DNA of 64,000 nt from Pseudomonas azotoformans (GTDB lineage Bacteria; Pseudomonadota; Gammaproteobacteria; Pseudomonadales; Pseudomonadaceae), in assembly GCF_900103345.1 (NCBI RefSeq), contig NZ_LT629702.1:4650001-4714000 (forward strand), given 5' to 3'. The position numbers and the translations under genes were made by a program. Below, in pieces: positions 26,502 to 35,336 of the stretch. The notes under the pieces are model-generated. The model did no database searches, was not told the DNA's origin, and saw nothing but the letters and a program-made list of their open reading frames with translations. The number at the start of each line of letters is the position of its first letter. Positions within the stretch are counted from its first letter, which is position 1.

Positions 26502-27466
26502 CGGCTGGCGGCCAGCGCACGCTGTAACGTGTCCACGTCCTGTGGCTCGCTGAAGATCAATTCGATGCGTGAATCGCGACGCCATTCGCTGGGTTGCCAG
26601 GCGAGCGGGCCGTTATCCACAGCGTTGGCGGACACCCAGCCTTCGGCACTGTGGATAACCAGTTTGGCGCGGCGCCAATCAAGGCTTGTAAGCCAGTGAT
26701 GCAGCCGCTGGGTGTCGAACTGCTGGCTGGGGTGCCAGCGCCAACCAATGCTCCAACCGCCCTCTTGAGCCTGACTCAGGCAAATGGGCTGGCCTGGATC
26801 GGTCCAGATGGCCGGCATTTGCCCCAGGCGTTGGGGTACGGCGAAGTTATCCACAGCCGCAACACCTCGTGCGCCAAGCCCAGGTAAATGCGCCAGCGGT
26901 AGATGCGCCTGGCGAGTCCAGTAAAGCGGGCATTCGGGTAACTGGCGCTCGATCACCTCGCGCTGCGCCGCGTCCAGTGCTTCGTCCTTGTTCAATACCA
27001 GCAACCCGGCACTCGCCAACGCCTCCTGCTGCGCTGGGGGCAAGGGCTTGCCCGCCGCCAGCGCTTGCGCATCCAGCACCACCACACACGGCTGGACGGC
27101 CAGCACGTTCTGCCACGGCGCTTCGCGCAACTGCTTGAGCAACTGTGCCGGATGACCCAGGCCCGAGGGTTCGATAAACAACCGATCGGGCTTAGCCTTA
27201 CGTAGCAAACGGCCCAGACCTACCTGGAACGGAGCGCCATTCACACAACACAGGCAACCTCCCGCAACTTCGCCCAAGGCAATGCCGTCGTCATCTCGCG
27301 TGAGCAAGGCAGCGTCCAGGCCGATCTGCCCGAACTCGTTGATCAACACAGCCCAACGCTCATTGGCCGGGCGTTGGCCGAGCAGGTGCTGGATGAGGCT
27401 GGTCTTGCCGGCGCCCAAGGGCCCGGCAATCACGTGGGTGGGAATGTTCTGCAGCATGAGAGGCAT
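26495..27466 (-). CDS. CobW/COG0523-family GTPase, zinc-regulon member
   Basis: 323 residues. Walker A GPLGAGKTS at about 15-23, the metal-binding CxCC motif GGCLCC near residue 70, FIEPSGLGHPA as switch II and NKDE as guanine-specificity motif. A CobW C-terminal domain begins at about 225. COG0523 GTPases are metallochaperones; context with dksA2 and zigA points to zinc. It lies 36 bases after the DUF1826 gene as the last member of that leftward transcript. A second ATG three codons in could be the true start. Confidence 0.87.
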   Translation of the reverse strand: MPLMLQNIPTHVIAGPLGAGKTSLIQHLLGQRPANERWAVLINEFGQIGLDAALLTRDDDGIALGEVAGGCLCCVNGAPFQVGLGRLLRKAKPDRLFIEPSGLGHPAQLLKQLREAPWQNVLAVQPCVVVLDAQALAAGKPLPPAQQEALASAGLLVLNKDEALDAAQREVIERQLPECPLYWTRQAHLPLAHLPGLGARGVAAVDNFAVPQRLGQMPAIWTDPGQPICLSQAQEGGWSIGWRWHPSQQFDTQRLHHWLTSLDWRRAKLVIHSAEGWVSANAVDNGPLAWQPSEWRRDSRIELIFSEPQDVDTLQRALAASRQ

Positions 27467-27501
27467 CGTTCGGACCGTGTAGAGCGTTTGATCCTACGCG
27501 G

Positions 27502-28146
27502 TTATGCGAGCCAATCCAGTGTCAGGATCAAGCGGCGCTCGTCGGCCCTCAGTGCGGGCGAACGGTGAATCAGGCCATGACCTTCATTGCCATGCCATTT
27601 GGTGCCCTTGAGCAAGGCCACTTCGCCACAGTGGATCTGCTCGATACGCTCGGTGGGTTCGGCATCCGGCTGGCTGAGTTTGCGACGGTCCATCACGCCT
27701 TCACGCAACCACTGGCTGCCAACCCCGGCATAGGTGGTGATCAAGCGCACCGGCACGTGGTCGACGTGAAAACGCGGGCACATGGCTTTATCCAGCAGAC
27801 GCAGGCGCACGCCTATACGCTTGGCGCCGAGCAGGCAGGCGAACGCACTGACCAGCCACGACACATCGGCGATAAAGCCTTCGTAGCCCTCAAGATCACG
27901 ACAACTCGACGCCAAGCCCTGCAAGTTTGGCTCGGCGTCTTCGTTGTTGAGCTCGATGACCATGGAATCGGCCAACGGCTCGTTGAGCGACACCAGCAAG
28001 GCGCCGAACTCGGCGATGTGCAGTGGCAGGTGGCGCTGCCACAGCGCCAGGTTGACGCCGTCTTCGAGAATGTCGGACAGCGCCAGCGGGGTGTCACCGC
28101 GGGTCTGGCGAATCACGGGACGCAGGGGGATAACCGGGGCCAGCAT
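27502..28146 (-). CDS. DUF1826 family protein in the zinc-starvation operon
   Basis: 214 residues, no signal peptide. The C-terminal half carries PRFHVDHVPVRLITTY and later GNEGHGLIHRSPA. An H-x-D followed far downstream by H and R is reminiscent of an iron/2-oxoglutarate oxygenase or cupin metal site, but this is only a motif resemblance. It starts inside the zigA stop (TGATG), so it is translationally coupled to a COG0523 GTPase. DUF1826 is known to neighbour zinc-linked COG0523 genes and could be a client of the chaperone. Confidence 0.83.
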   Translation of the reverse strand: MLAPVIPLRPVIRQTRGDTPLALSDILEDGVNLALWQRHLPLHIAEFGALLVSLNEPLADSMVIELNNEDAEPNLQGLASSCRDLEGYEGFIADVSWLVSAFACLLGAKRIGVRLRLLDKAMCPRFHVDHVPVRLITTYAGVGSQWLREGVMDRRKLSQPDAEPTERIEQIHCGEVALLKGTKWHGNEGHGLIHRSPALRADERRLILTLDWLA

Positions 28147-29354
28147 CAGGCGGCTGCCTCCTCATACCAGGGGCCAAAAGGATCGGCCAGCAGGCGCCAA
28201 CCGTCGACGCCCAAGGCCATTTCTTCATCGTTGAGCAGGCACGCATCCAACTCGGCGCGCATGCGGGTGAAGTCGATGTTCTGGCCGATAAACACCAACT
28301 CCTGGCGGCAGTCGCCGGTGCTCAGTTGCCAGTTGCCCATGATCGCCGCGACGTTTTCTTCGTCCTGAGGCCACTGGCTTTTTGGCACGAAGCGCCACCA
28401 GCGGCCGGCAAAACCATGACGCATCAGACCGCCGGCCTGGGACCAACTGCCCGCATCCTGGTGTTTGCTGGCCAGCCAGAAAAACCCCTTGGAACGCAGC
28501 AGTTTGCCGTTGACCCACGGGCGGTCGATAAAGTCGAAAAAGCGCTGTGGATGAAACGGGCGGCGCGCGCGGTAAGCGGTGGAGGCAATGCCGTACTCTT
28601 CGGTTTCCGGCACATGTTCACCGCGCAATTCCTGCAACCAGCCCGGAGCCTGGGCCGCGCGCTCGAAGTCGAAACGGCCGGTGTTGAGGATCTTGTTCAG
28701 CGGCACTTCGCCCATGACCATCGGGATGATTTCCGCCTGGGCGTTGAGGCGCTCGAGGATTGCCATCAACTCTTCACGTTCGCGGCTGCTGATCAGGTCG
28801 ATCTTGCTGATGAGGATCACGTCGGCGAATTCGATCTGCTCGATCAACAGGTCGGTGATGGAGCGTTCGTCTTCTTCACCCAGGGTTTCACCGCGCGAGG
28901 CCAGGCTTTCGGCGGCCTGGTAGTCGAGCAGGAAGTTCATGCCGTCGACCACGGTGACCATGGTGTCCAGGCGGGCGATGTCGGCCAGGCTTTGCTCGTT
29001 CTCGTCACGAAAGGTGAAGGTCTCGGCCACCGGCAAGGGCTCGGAGATGCCGGTGGATTCGATCAGCAGGTAATCGAACCGACCTTCCTTGGCGAGTTTT
29101 CCGACTTCTTCCAGCAAGTCTTCACGCAAAGTGCAGCAGATGCAGCCGTTGCTCATCTCCACCAGTTTTTCTTCGGCACGGTTGAGGGTGACGTCGCGCT
29201 GGACTTCGCTGCCATCGATGTTGATTTCGCTCATATCGTTGACGATCACCGCCACCCGCAGATTTTCGCGGTTGCGCAGGACATAGTTAAGCAGCGTGCT
29301 TTTACCGGCGCCGAGAAAGCCGGACAACACAGTAACGGGGAGACGATTGGGCAT
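28146..29354 (-). CDS. zigA: Zinc-regulated COG0523 GTPase metallochaperone ZigA
   Basis: 402 residues. Walker [11 protein letters not shown] at about 11-20, the CxCC motif NGCICC near residue 70, [14 protein letters not shown] and the base-recognition SKID near 188. A CobW C-terminal domain begins at about 270 ([11 protein letters not shown]). ZigA-type proteins (named in Acinetobacter; ZagA in Bacillus) deliver zinc to key enzymes during starvation. Here it follows dksA2 by 27 bases behind a Zur box, the arrangement of PA5535-PA5536. Confidence 0.92.
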   Translation of the reverse strand: MPNRLPVTVLSGFLGAGKSTLLNYVLRNRENLRVAVIVNDMSEINIDGSEVQRDVTLNRAEEKLVEMSNGCICCTLREDLLEEVGKLAKEGRFDYLLIESTGISEPLPVAETFTFRDENEQSLADIARLDTMVTVVDGMNFLLDYQAAESLASRGETLGEEDERSITDLLIEQIEFADVILISKIDLISSREREELMAILERLNAQAEIIPMVMGEVPLNKILNTGRFDFERAAQAPGWLQELRGEHVPETEEYGIASTAYRARRPFHPQRFFDFIDRPWVNGKLLRSKGFFWLASKHQDAGSWSQAGGLMRHGFAGRWWRFVPKSQWPQDEENVAAIMGNWQLSTGDCRQELVFIGQNIDFTRMRAELDACLLNDEEMALGVDGWRLLADPFGPWYEEAAA

Positions 29355-29381
29355 CAGGTATTCCTCATCAGGGTTGGCCGG

Positions 29382-29786
29382 TCAGATCGCCCGTTTATGG
29401 CGTTCGCGCAGCTCTTCACGTTCTTTGGCTTCGATACACAGGGTTGCGGTAGGACGCAGCAACAAGCGCTTCAGGCCGATGGGCTCGCCAGTCTCGCGGC
29501 ACCAGCCGTACTCGCCGCGCGCCAGCAATTCGAGGGCGTCGTCGATCTTGTCCAGCAGCTTCTTTTCCCGCTCCAGCAGGCGCAGTTGCCATTGACGCTG
29601 TTCTTCAGCGCTACCGACATCGGCCGGGTCGCTGTTGGTTTCCTGCTCACGCAGCAGCAGGAATTGGGCGTCGATACGCGTTTGCAGCTCATTGCGTTGG
29701 GCCAGCAGCAACTCACGGAAGAAGCCTTGTTGGGCCTCATTCATGTAGTCGTCGGGCAGCTGGGCCAGCAGGTCTTGTTCGGTCAT
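29382..29786 (-). CDS. dksA2: Zinc-independent RNA polymerase regulator DksA2
   Basis: 134 residues. A coiled-coil region carries the DksA-type tip (SDPADVGSAEEQ) at about 52-63. The zinc-finger region has C96-x2-T99 and C117-x2-A120 in place of the four cysteines of DksA, exactly the feature that makes P. aeruginosa DksA2 (PA5536) zinc-free. It should replace DksA in the ppGpp stringent response when zinc is scarce. It is first in the leftward transcript, 34 bases from a Zur box. Confidence 0.95.
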   Translation of the reverse strand: MTEQDLLAQLPDDYMNEAQQGFFRELLLAQRNELQTRIDAQFLLLREQETNSDPADVGSAEEQRQWQLRLLEREKKLLDKIDDALELLARGEYGWCRETGEPIGLKRLLLRPTATLCIEAKEREELRERHKRAI

Positions 29787-29819
29787 GGAGAGCGGTTCAC
29801 GGGTCAGGCTGTGCTTTTA

Positions 29820-29834
29820 TGTTATAGTATAACA
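29820..29834. promoter_or_regulatory. Zur box between dksA2 and the small secreted protein gene
   Basis: TGTTATAGTATAACA is a perfect 7+1+7 palindrome matching the gamma-proteobacterial Zur core GTTATAnTATAAC. It lies between divergent starts at 29786 and 29881, so zinc-loaded Zur should repress both directions. Confidence 0.9.
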
Positions 29835-29880
29835 ATACAAATAAGCCAATACCCTCTTGCTCACCACGACGAAGGGCGCA

Positions 29881-30282
29881 ATGCTTGAACACTTCCCTGC
29901 CGCGAGAAACCTGATGAAATACCTGGTGTGCGCCCTGTTTTTGGCTGCGGCGGGACCTGCCTGCGCCCAGGCCCCCAGCCTGTTGGCCCACTGCACGCGC
30001 AGCGCCAACCTGCTGGCTTGTGTGGATCCATTGGGCAATGCCTACAGCGTGGCGACCGTCGGCAGTACCACGTATTTGCGCGGGTATGAGGTGATCGGCA
30101 AGCGCTACTGGGCGCAGACCAACAGCCGCTACGGGCAGCTGACGTTCTTTACCGGGTTGGCGTCGGATGGTGAGGCGTGGGTCGGCTACACGCGGCGCGT
30201 GGGCTGGACCACCCTCAACCGGTTTTCCAGTTCGGGTGGCGCCAGCGCCAAATTCACCTGCAGCCGTATAACGGGTTGCTAG
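29881..30282 (+). CDS. Small secreted protein of unknown function under a Zur box
   Basis: 133 residues from the ATG with AAGGG upstream; an ATG eleven codons later (MKYLVCALFLAAAG) is an alternative start. A signal peptide ends near CAQA. The mature part, about 100 residues, has four cysteines placed as pairs near each end (HCTRS and LACVD; FTCSR and the final TGC), suggesting two disulfides in the periplasm. It ends four bases inside the convergent amidase gene. I do not recognise the family. Its position suggests a zinc-starvation role. Confidence 0.72.
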   Translation: MLEHFPAARNLMKYLVCALFLAAAGPACAQAPSLLAHCTRSANLLACVDPLGNAYSVATVGSTTYLRGYEVIGKRYWAQTNSRYGQLTFFTGLASDGEAWVGYTRRVGWTTLNRFSSSGGASAKFTCSRITGC

Positions 30283-31481
30283 ACCTGGGCGTTCTTCTGT
30301 TCCTGCACCCACGCCATGTAGCTGTTCATCGGTGGGTTCTTCTGGAAATACTTTTTCAAGCCTTCGAACAACCCATCGGCAACCGCCTGTTGATGCCGCG
30401 CGGTGACCAGCCGCGCACTGTCCCGCGCATTGGAGATAAACCCGGTTTCCACCAGGATCGACGGCACGTCGGGTGACTTGAGTACCGCGAATCCCGCCTG
30501 TTCCACGCGCTTCTGATGCAGGCTGGTGATGCCTTCCAGGCTACCCAGGATCGAGTTGCCCAGTTGCAGGCTGGAAGCGATGGTGGCGTTCATCGACATA
30601 TCCAGAATCACCCCGGCCAGCATCGGGTCCTTGTCCTTCAGATTGAGCAGGCTGGTGGCGCCAAGCAAATCGGCACCGTTTTCCCGTTGTGCCATGAACC
30701 GCGCCGTGGCTGAAGTCGCGCCGCCTTCGGAGAGGGCATACACCGACGCGCCCGAGGCGGTGATGCGCGGCGCCGCGTCCGCATGCACGGAGATGAACAT
30801 GTCGGCATTGTGCTTGTGAGCGATCTCCACCCGTTTGCGCAGCGGTACGAAGAAGTCATCGTTGCGCACCAACTTCACATCAAAGCCCTTCTCGCGCTTC
30901 AAGCGTTTGGCCAACAGTTGCGCGATGGACAGCACCACGTCTTTTTCGCGCTGGCCCTTGGACCCGACCGCCCCCGGGTCCTTGCCGCCGTGGCCGGGGT
31001 CGACCACCACAATAATGTCGCGCTTGGGGTGCGCCTTATCCACGCGCGGCGCAGGTTCGGCGGCAATCTGGCGAGGCGCCTGAGTGGCGCTGGTCAGGTC
31101 CAGCACCAGGCGATGACCCTGGCCGTCCTGGGGTGGCAATAGAAAGCTGTTGAGCTGCATCGGTGCGGCCAGGTCCAGCACGATGCGCGTATCGCCTTTG
31201 CCGAAATGCCCCGAGCGGATCGAGGTGATGCCGCTGTTCTTCAGCGCCAACTGAGAGAAATCACCGCTGAGGCCGGCGCCGCTCAGGTCAATGATCAGGC
31301 GTTCCGGCGCGCTCAGGGTGAAGGTCTTGTATTGCACCGGGCCGCTGAGGTCGAACACCAGCCGCAGCTTGTCGTCCGAGCGCCACAGGCGGGCATTGCT
31401 GATCTGCGTGGCGTGGGCGGCGAATGGCAAGGTGAAAAGAGGGCTGGCCAGAAGCAGGTTAAGAAGCTGACGTCTGTGCAT
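30279..31481 (-). CDS. Zur-linked N-acetylmuramoyl-L-alanine amidase (AmiA/AmiC type)
   Basis: 400 residues. The N-terminus MHRRQLLNLLLASPLF looks like a twin-arginine signal, as in E. coli AmiA and AmiC. An AMIN domain lies at about 25-125. An Amidase_3 domain begins near residue 170 with VVVDPGHGGKDPGAVG; it has the zinc ligands H (DPGHGG), E in the QREKD region and H in ISVHADA, plus the catalytic E in VETGFISN. It cleaves the peptide stem from MurNAc at division. A zinc hydrolase in a Zur regulon is probably a spare copy made at low zinc. PA5538 is the likely counterpart. Confidence 0.9.
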   Translation of the reverse strand: MHRRQLLNLLLASPLFTLPFAAHATQISNARLWRSDDKLRLVFDLSGPVQYKTFTLSAPERLIIDLSGAGLSGDFSQLALKNSGITSIRSGHFGKGDTRIVLDLAAPMQLNSFLLPPQDGQGHRLVLDLTSATQAPRQIAAEPAPRVDKAHPKRDIIVVVDPGHGGKDPGAVGSKGQREKDVVLSIAQLLAKRLKREKGFDVKLVRNDDFFVPLRKRVEIAHKHNADMFISVHADAAPRITASGASVYALSEGGATSATARFMAQRENGADLLGATSLLNLKDKDPMLAGVILDMSMNATIASSLQLGNSILGSLEGITSLHQKRVEQAGFAVLKSPDVPSILVETGFISNARDSARLVTARHQQAVADGLFEGLKKYFQKNPPMNSYMAWVQEQKNAQV

Positions 31482-31562
31482 GAAAAGTACCGCAAAAAAG
31501 GAGCGTCCCTGCTCTACATGACTGAAAAAAGGCTGGCGCAGAAAAACCATCGTCGACACAAT

Positions 31563-31577
31563 AGTTATACTATAACA
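31563..31577. promoter_or_regulatory. Zur box between the amidase and folE2
   Basis: AGTTATACTATAACA contains the palindrome GTTATA-C-TATAAC. It lies between the amidase start on the minus strand and folE2 on the plus strand, so it can control both. Confidence 0.9.
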
Positions 31578-31608
31578 TGTCTTTTTATTTCCAATGATGG
31601 ACCTGCTC

Positions 31609-32505
31609 ATGAATGCGCTGACTCTGCCGGATATCGCCGCGCAGGCTTCACGCCAGGCCTTGCCACTCGACTGGGTAGGCATGTGTGGCATCGCCCTGCC
31701 AATCCTCATCGACGGCCAGCGCCTCACCGCCACCGCCGATGCCGGCGTGAGCCTGGACGATGGCACCGCCCGTGGCATTCATATGTCACGCCTGTACCTG
31801 GCACTGGAGATGCTCGACCAGCAGCCCCTTACGCCTGCACTTCTGCGTACTGTACTGCAGCGTTTTCTCGACAGTCATGAAGGTTTATCTAATAACGCCT
31901 ACCTGCGCATCCACACTGATCTGCTGCTCAAGCGCTCGGCGCTGGTCAGCCCGTTGGCCGGCTGGAAAGGCTACCCGGTGAGCATCGAAGCGCGCCTGGA
32001 AAAACAGATGTTCCACGTGGAACTAAAAATTGACGTTACCTATTCCTCAACCTGCCCGTGCTCGGCTGCCCTCGCCAGGCAGTTGATTCAGCAGCAATTT
32101 CTTGAAGACTTTGGCAACACCCCGCTGCAGCATGAGGACGTGTTGACCTGGCTCGGCAGCGCCAACGGCATCGTCGCCACACCCCACAGCCAGCGCAGCA
32201 ACGCGCAGTTGCTGATCGAACTGGATGGCGACCAACCCAGCCTGCCCATCACCGAACTGATCGATAACGTCGAAGCCGCCCTCGGCACGGCCGTACAAAC
32301 CGCTGTAAAACGCGCGGACGAACAAGCCTTCGCCCTGGCCAACGGGCAGAACCTGATGTTCTGCGAAGACGCCGCCCGCCGCCTGAACCTCGCCTTGAAA
32401 CGCTCGGATGCCGTCAAAGCCTTCCACCTGAAAGTGATCCACGCCGGAAGCCTGCACGCGCACGATGCCGTGGCTGAAAGCCGCTGGACGAGAAACCCTG
32501 CATGA
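31609..32505 (+). CDS. folE2: GTP cyclohydrolase IB (FolE2)
   Basis: 298 residues. The FolE2 family pattern is clear: GIHMSRLYLAL, the metal-site cysteine in TCPCSA near residue 145, and the closing SLHAHDAVA. It makes dihydroneopterin triphosphate for folate synthesis. Unlike zinc-dependent FolE it accepts other divalent metals, so Zur induction keeps folate synthesis going at low zinc. The start MNALTLPD is chosen as the family start; ATGs at 31594 and 31597 would add five or four residues. It heads a seven-gene rightward operon with mostly overlapping genes. Confidence 0.95.
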   Translation: MNALTLPDIAAQASRQALPLDWVGMCGIALPILIDGQRLTATADAGVSLDDGTARGIHMSRLYLALEMLDQQPLTPALLRTVLQRFLDSHEGLSNNAYLRIHTDLLLKRSALVSPLAGWKGYPVSIEARLEKQMFHVELKIDVTYSSTCPCSAALARQLIQQQFLEDFGNTPLQHEDVLTWLGSANGIVATPHSQRSNAQLLIELDGDQPSLPITELIDNVEAALGTAVQTAVKRADEQAFALANGQNLMFCEDAARRLNLALKRSDAVKAFHLKVIHAGSLHAHDAVAESRWTRNPA

Positions 32506-33170
32506 TCACCTGCACCACCTTACGCTGGGGCGCCCCGGGCCAACCACTGACGCCCGCCCTCGACCTCACCCTTGAGAAAGGCAGCCTCACCGGCATCATC
32601 GGCGCCAACGGCACCGGCAAAAGCAGCCTGCTCAAAGTCATCGCCGGCCTGCAAAAACCCTTGGCGGGCAAGGTCACGGTGGCGGTTCCACGCCGTGGCG
32701 GCCTGTCGTTTCTGCCCCAGCAACAACACCTGGACCGCCAGTTCCCCATCAGCCTGCAGGAACTGGTCGCCGCCGGATTCTGGGGCACCCAGCTCTCCCC
32801 GCAACAACGCAGCCAGCGCCTTGAAGCCGTGTTGGAGGACTGGTGCCTCAGCGGCCTGGAACACCGCCCGTTGATGGCATTGTCCGGTGGTGAGCTGCAA
32901 CGCGCCCTGCTCGCCCGCATGAGCCTGGCCGAAGCGCCGGTGCTGTTACTCGACGAACCCCACGCCGCCCTCGATGAAGAAGGCCAGGCGCTGTGCTGGA
33001 AACATATTCACGCCTGGCACGACGCAGGCCGTACGCTGATCGTGGTCTGCCATGACCTCGCTTCCGTGCGCCACCACACCCAGCAGGTGGTGCAGATCAA
33101 AAACACCGGCTGCCTGTTCGGCCCCAGCAAAGAGCTGATCCGCCCACAGCCCCAAATGCAGGTGGCCTGA
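32502..33170 (+). CDS. Zinc ABC transporter ATP-binding protein (ZnuC-like)
   Basis: 222 residues. Walker A GANGTGKSS at about 33-41, Q-loop FLPQQQHLDR, signature LSGGELQRALLARMSLA near 128 and Walker B VLLLDEP, then the H-loop VCHD. It powers the permease encoded next, to which it is joined by one-base overlap; it overlaps folE2 by ATGA. It is a second copy beside the usual znuABC, which is not in this window. Manganese cannot be excluded by motifs, but Zur context supports zinc. Confidence 0.9.
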   Translation: MITCTTLRWGAPGQPLTPALDLTLEKGSLTGIIGANGTGKSSLLKVIAGLQKPLAGKVTVAVPRRGGLSFLPQQQHLDRQFPISLQELVAAGFWGTQLSPQQRSQRLEAVLEDWCLSGLEHRPLMALSGGELQRALLARMSLAEAPVLLLDEPHAALDEEGQALCWKHIHAWHDAGRTLIVVCHDLASVRHHTQQVVQIKNTGCLFGPSKELIRPQPQMQVA

Positions 33171-34036
33171 TGCACTTCGCCGCCCACCTGTGGATGCCCT
33201 TCCTCGACTTCGTATTCATGCGCCGCGCGCTGATCGGCGGACTGGTACTCGCCTGCAGCACCGCACCGCTCGGGGTGTTCCTGATCCTGCGACGCATGAG
33301 CCTGATCGGTGACGCCGTGGCCCACGGCATCCTGCCCGGCGCCGCCCTCGGTTTCTGGTTTGCCGGCCTTAGCCTGCCGGCCCTGACCATCGGCGGCCTG
33401 GGTGCCGGCTTGAGCATGGCCGGCCTGTCCGCATGGATCACCCGCCGCACCGGCCTGCGTGAAGACGCCAGCCTGGCCGCCATCTACCCCATCTCCCTCG
33501 CCGCCGGCGTGTTGATCCTCGGCATCGCCGGCAAGCGTCTGGATCTGCTGCACCTGCTGTTCGGCTCCGCCCTGGCCGTGGATGAAACCACCCTCACCGG
33601 CATGCTCTGGGTCTCGGGGTTCAGCCTGATCGCCATGGCGGTGATCTACAGACCGTTGCTGCTGGACACCCTCGATCCGCTGTTCCTGCAAACCGTCAGC
33701 CGCCTCGGCCCACTGGCTCACGGGTTGTTCCTGACCCTGGTGGTGCTGAACCTGGTGATCGGTTTCCAGGCCATCGGCGCCTTGATGGTGGTGGGTTTGA
33801 TGATGCTGCCGGCCATCGCTTCGCGTTTCTGGAGCCGGCGCCTGCCGGTGTTGATCGCAGTATCGGCGGTGCTGGGATGCCTGTCGGTATGGCTGGGTTT
33901 GTTGCTTTCGTTCTACTACTCGCTGCCCAGCGGCCCGGCCATCGTGCTGGTGGCTGGCGCCGGGTATCTGCTGTCCGTGGTCTTCGGTCCGGTGCACGGC
34001 TTGCTGCGCCGCCCGCCCTCCCTTACATCCCAATGA
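33170..34036 (+). CDS. Zinc ABC transporter permease (ZnuB-like, ABC-3 family)
   Basis: 288 residues, about eight membrane helices. The ABC-3 motif RRMSLIGDAVAHGILPGAALG at about 42-62 is the coupling and translocation signature of Znu/Mnt/Psa permeases; the sequence also contains QAIGALMVVGLMMLPA. It forms the inner-membrane channel for metal delivered by the next gene's binding protein. The end overlaps a possible start of the binding-protein gene. Confidence 0.9.
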   Translation: MHFAAHLWMPFLDFVFMRRALIGGLVLACSTAPLGVFLILRRMSLIGDAVAHGILPGAALGFWFAGLSLPALTIGGLGAGLSMAGLSAWITRRTGLREDASLAAIYPISLAAGVLILGIAGKRLDLLHLLFGSALAVDETTLTGMLWVSGFSLIAMAVIYRPLLLDTLDPLFLQTVSRLGPLAHGLFLTLVVLNLVIGFQAIGALMVVGLMMLPAIASRFWSRRLPVLIAVSAVLGCLSVWLGLLLSFYYSLPSGPAIVLVAGAGYLLSVVFGPVHGLLRRPPSLTSQ

Positions 34037-34047
34037 GGTGTTTCCCG

Positions 34048-34926
34048 ATGCGCGCTTTACTCGTGCTGTTCAGTCTGCTGCTGCCGTTGTCGATGGCCCA
34101 GGCCGCCGACAAACTCCAGGTGGTGACCAGTTTCAGTATTCTCGATGACATCACCCACCAGATCGGTGGCGATCACATCCAGATCAGCAACATGGTCGGC
34201 CCCGACGCCGACGCCCATACCTACGAGCCAACGCCGGACGATGCCAAGGCGTTGCTCAAGGCCAAGCTGATCATCAAGAACGGCCTGGGCTTCGAGCCAT
34301 GGCTGGACCGTCTGGTGGCCAGCACCGAAACCAAGGCCACTGTGGTCACCGCCAGCAAAGGCGTGATTTCCCACACCATGGAAGAAGACGGCGAAACCAT
34401 TCCTGACCCACACGCCTGGCACAACCTGGCCAACGCCGAAATCTACGTGAACAACATCACCAAGGCGCTGGTCGCCGCCGACCCGGCGAACAAGGCGGAT
34501 TACCTGCGCAACAGCCAGGCCTACCTGAAAGAGATCTACCGCCTGCTGGCCGAAGCCAAGGCCAAGTTCGGTGCGCTGCCACCAGGCAACCGCCGCATCG
34601 TCACCTCCCATGACGCCTTCGGCTATCTGGGCCAGGCCTACGGCATTGAGTTCCTTGCGCCTCAGGGCTTATCCACCGAACGTGAACCCTCGGCCGCCGA
34701 AGTCGCCGCGCTGATCACCCAGATCCGCAAAGACAAGGTCAAGGCCGTGTTCATGGAAAACATCAAAGACTCACGCCTGCTCAAGCAGATTGCTGACGAA
34801 AGCGGCGCGCAGATCGGCGGCACGCTGTACTCCGACGCACTCGCCGCCCAAGGCCCGGCCAGCACCTTTACCGGACTGTTCGAGTACAACCTCAACACCC
34901 TGTGTGCGGCCCTGAGCAAGCCATGA
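34048..34926 (+). CDS. Zinc ABC transporter periplasmic binding protein (ZnuA-like)
   Basis: 292 residues. A signal peptide covers about 1-20 with cleavage at AQAADK. Cluster A-I fold: VVTSFSILDDITHQIGGD, ligand-type His in DADAHTYEPTPDD, DPHAWHN, and SHDAFGYLGQAYG, then Asp in YSDAL. The long His-rich loop of classical ZnuA is missing; only HTMEEDGETIPDPH stands there, as in AztC-like or manganese-type proteins. GAGGTG seven bases before this ATG sets the start, though an ATGA-overlapping start at 34033 exists. Confidence 0.88.
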   Translation: MRALLVLFSLLLPLSMAQAADKLQVVTSFSILDDITHQIGGDHIQISNMVGPDADAHTYEPTPDDAKALLKAKLIIKNGLGFEPWLDRLVASTETKATVVTASKGVISHTMEEDGETIPDPHAWHNLANAEIYVNNITKALVAADPANKADYLRNSQAYLKEIYRLLAEAKAKFGALPPGNRRIVTSHDAFGYLGQAYGIEFLAPQGLSTEREPSAAEVAALITQIRKDKVKAVFMENIKDSRLLKQIADESGAQIGGTLYSDALAAQGPASTFTGLFEYNLNTLCAALSKP

Positions 34927-35336
34927 CCCTGAGCATGCTCGACCTGGAAGGGGCTGCCGTGGGCAGCCGCTTTCCACTCGAACCTGTACTCGATGCACTG
35001 CCGTGGAACAGCGACGGCCTGATCGCCGCCATTGCCCAGCAACACGGCAGTGGCGCGGTGTTGATGCTGGCCTGGATGAACCGCCAGGCCCTCAAGGAAA
35101 CCCTGGCCACCGGGCAAGTCTGCTACTGGTCGCGCTCGCGCCAACAGCTATGGCGCAAGGGCGAAAGCTCCGGCCATTGGCAACAGCTGGTCGAAGCACG
35201 CCTGGATTGCGACGGCGACGCTGTGTTGCTGATCGTCGACCAGCAAGGCCCGGCGTGTCACACCGGCCGCCCTACCTGCTTCTACAACGCTATCGATGGC
35301 GACCACGTTCACATCATCACGGAGCCCTCAGCATGA
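34923..35336 (+). CDS. hisI2: Phosphoribosyl-AMP cyclohydrolase paralogue (HisI2)
   Basis: 137 residues. HisI motifs: AVLMLAWMNRQAL, CYWSRSRQQLWRKGESSG and the three zinc-type cysteines in LDCDGD and PACHTGRPTC. HisI opens the adenine ring in histidine synthesis and needs zinc. All cysteines are kept, so it is not an obvious zinc-free substitute; it may bind metal more tightly or use another metal. It is coupled by ATGA overlaps to genes on both sides. hisI paralogues near zinc-linked COG0523 genes are a known pattern. Confidence 0.9.
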   Translation: MTLSMLDLEGAAVGSRFPLEPVLDALPWNSDGLIAAIAQQHGSGAVLMLAWMNRQALKETLATGQVCYWSRSRQQLWRKGESSGHWQQLVEARLDCDGDAVLLIVDQQGPACHTGRPTCFYNAIDGDHVHIITEPSA

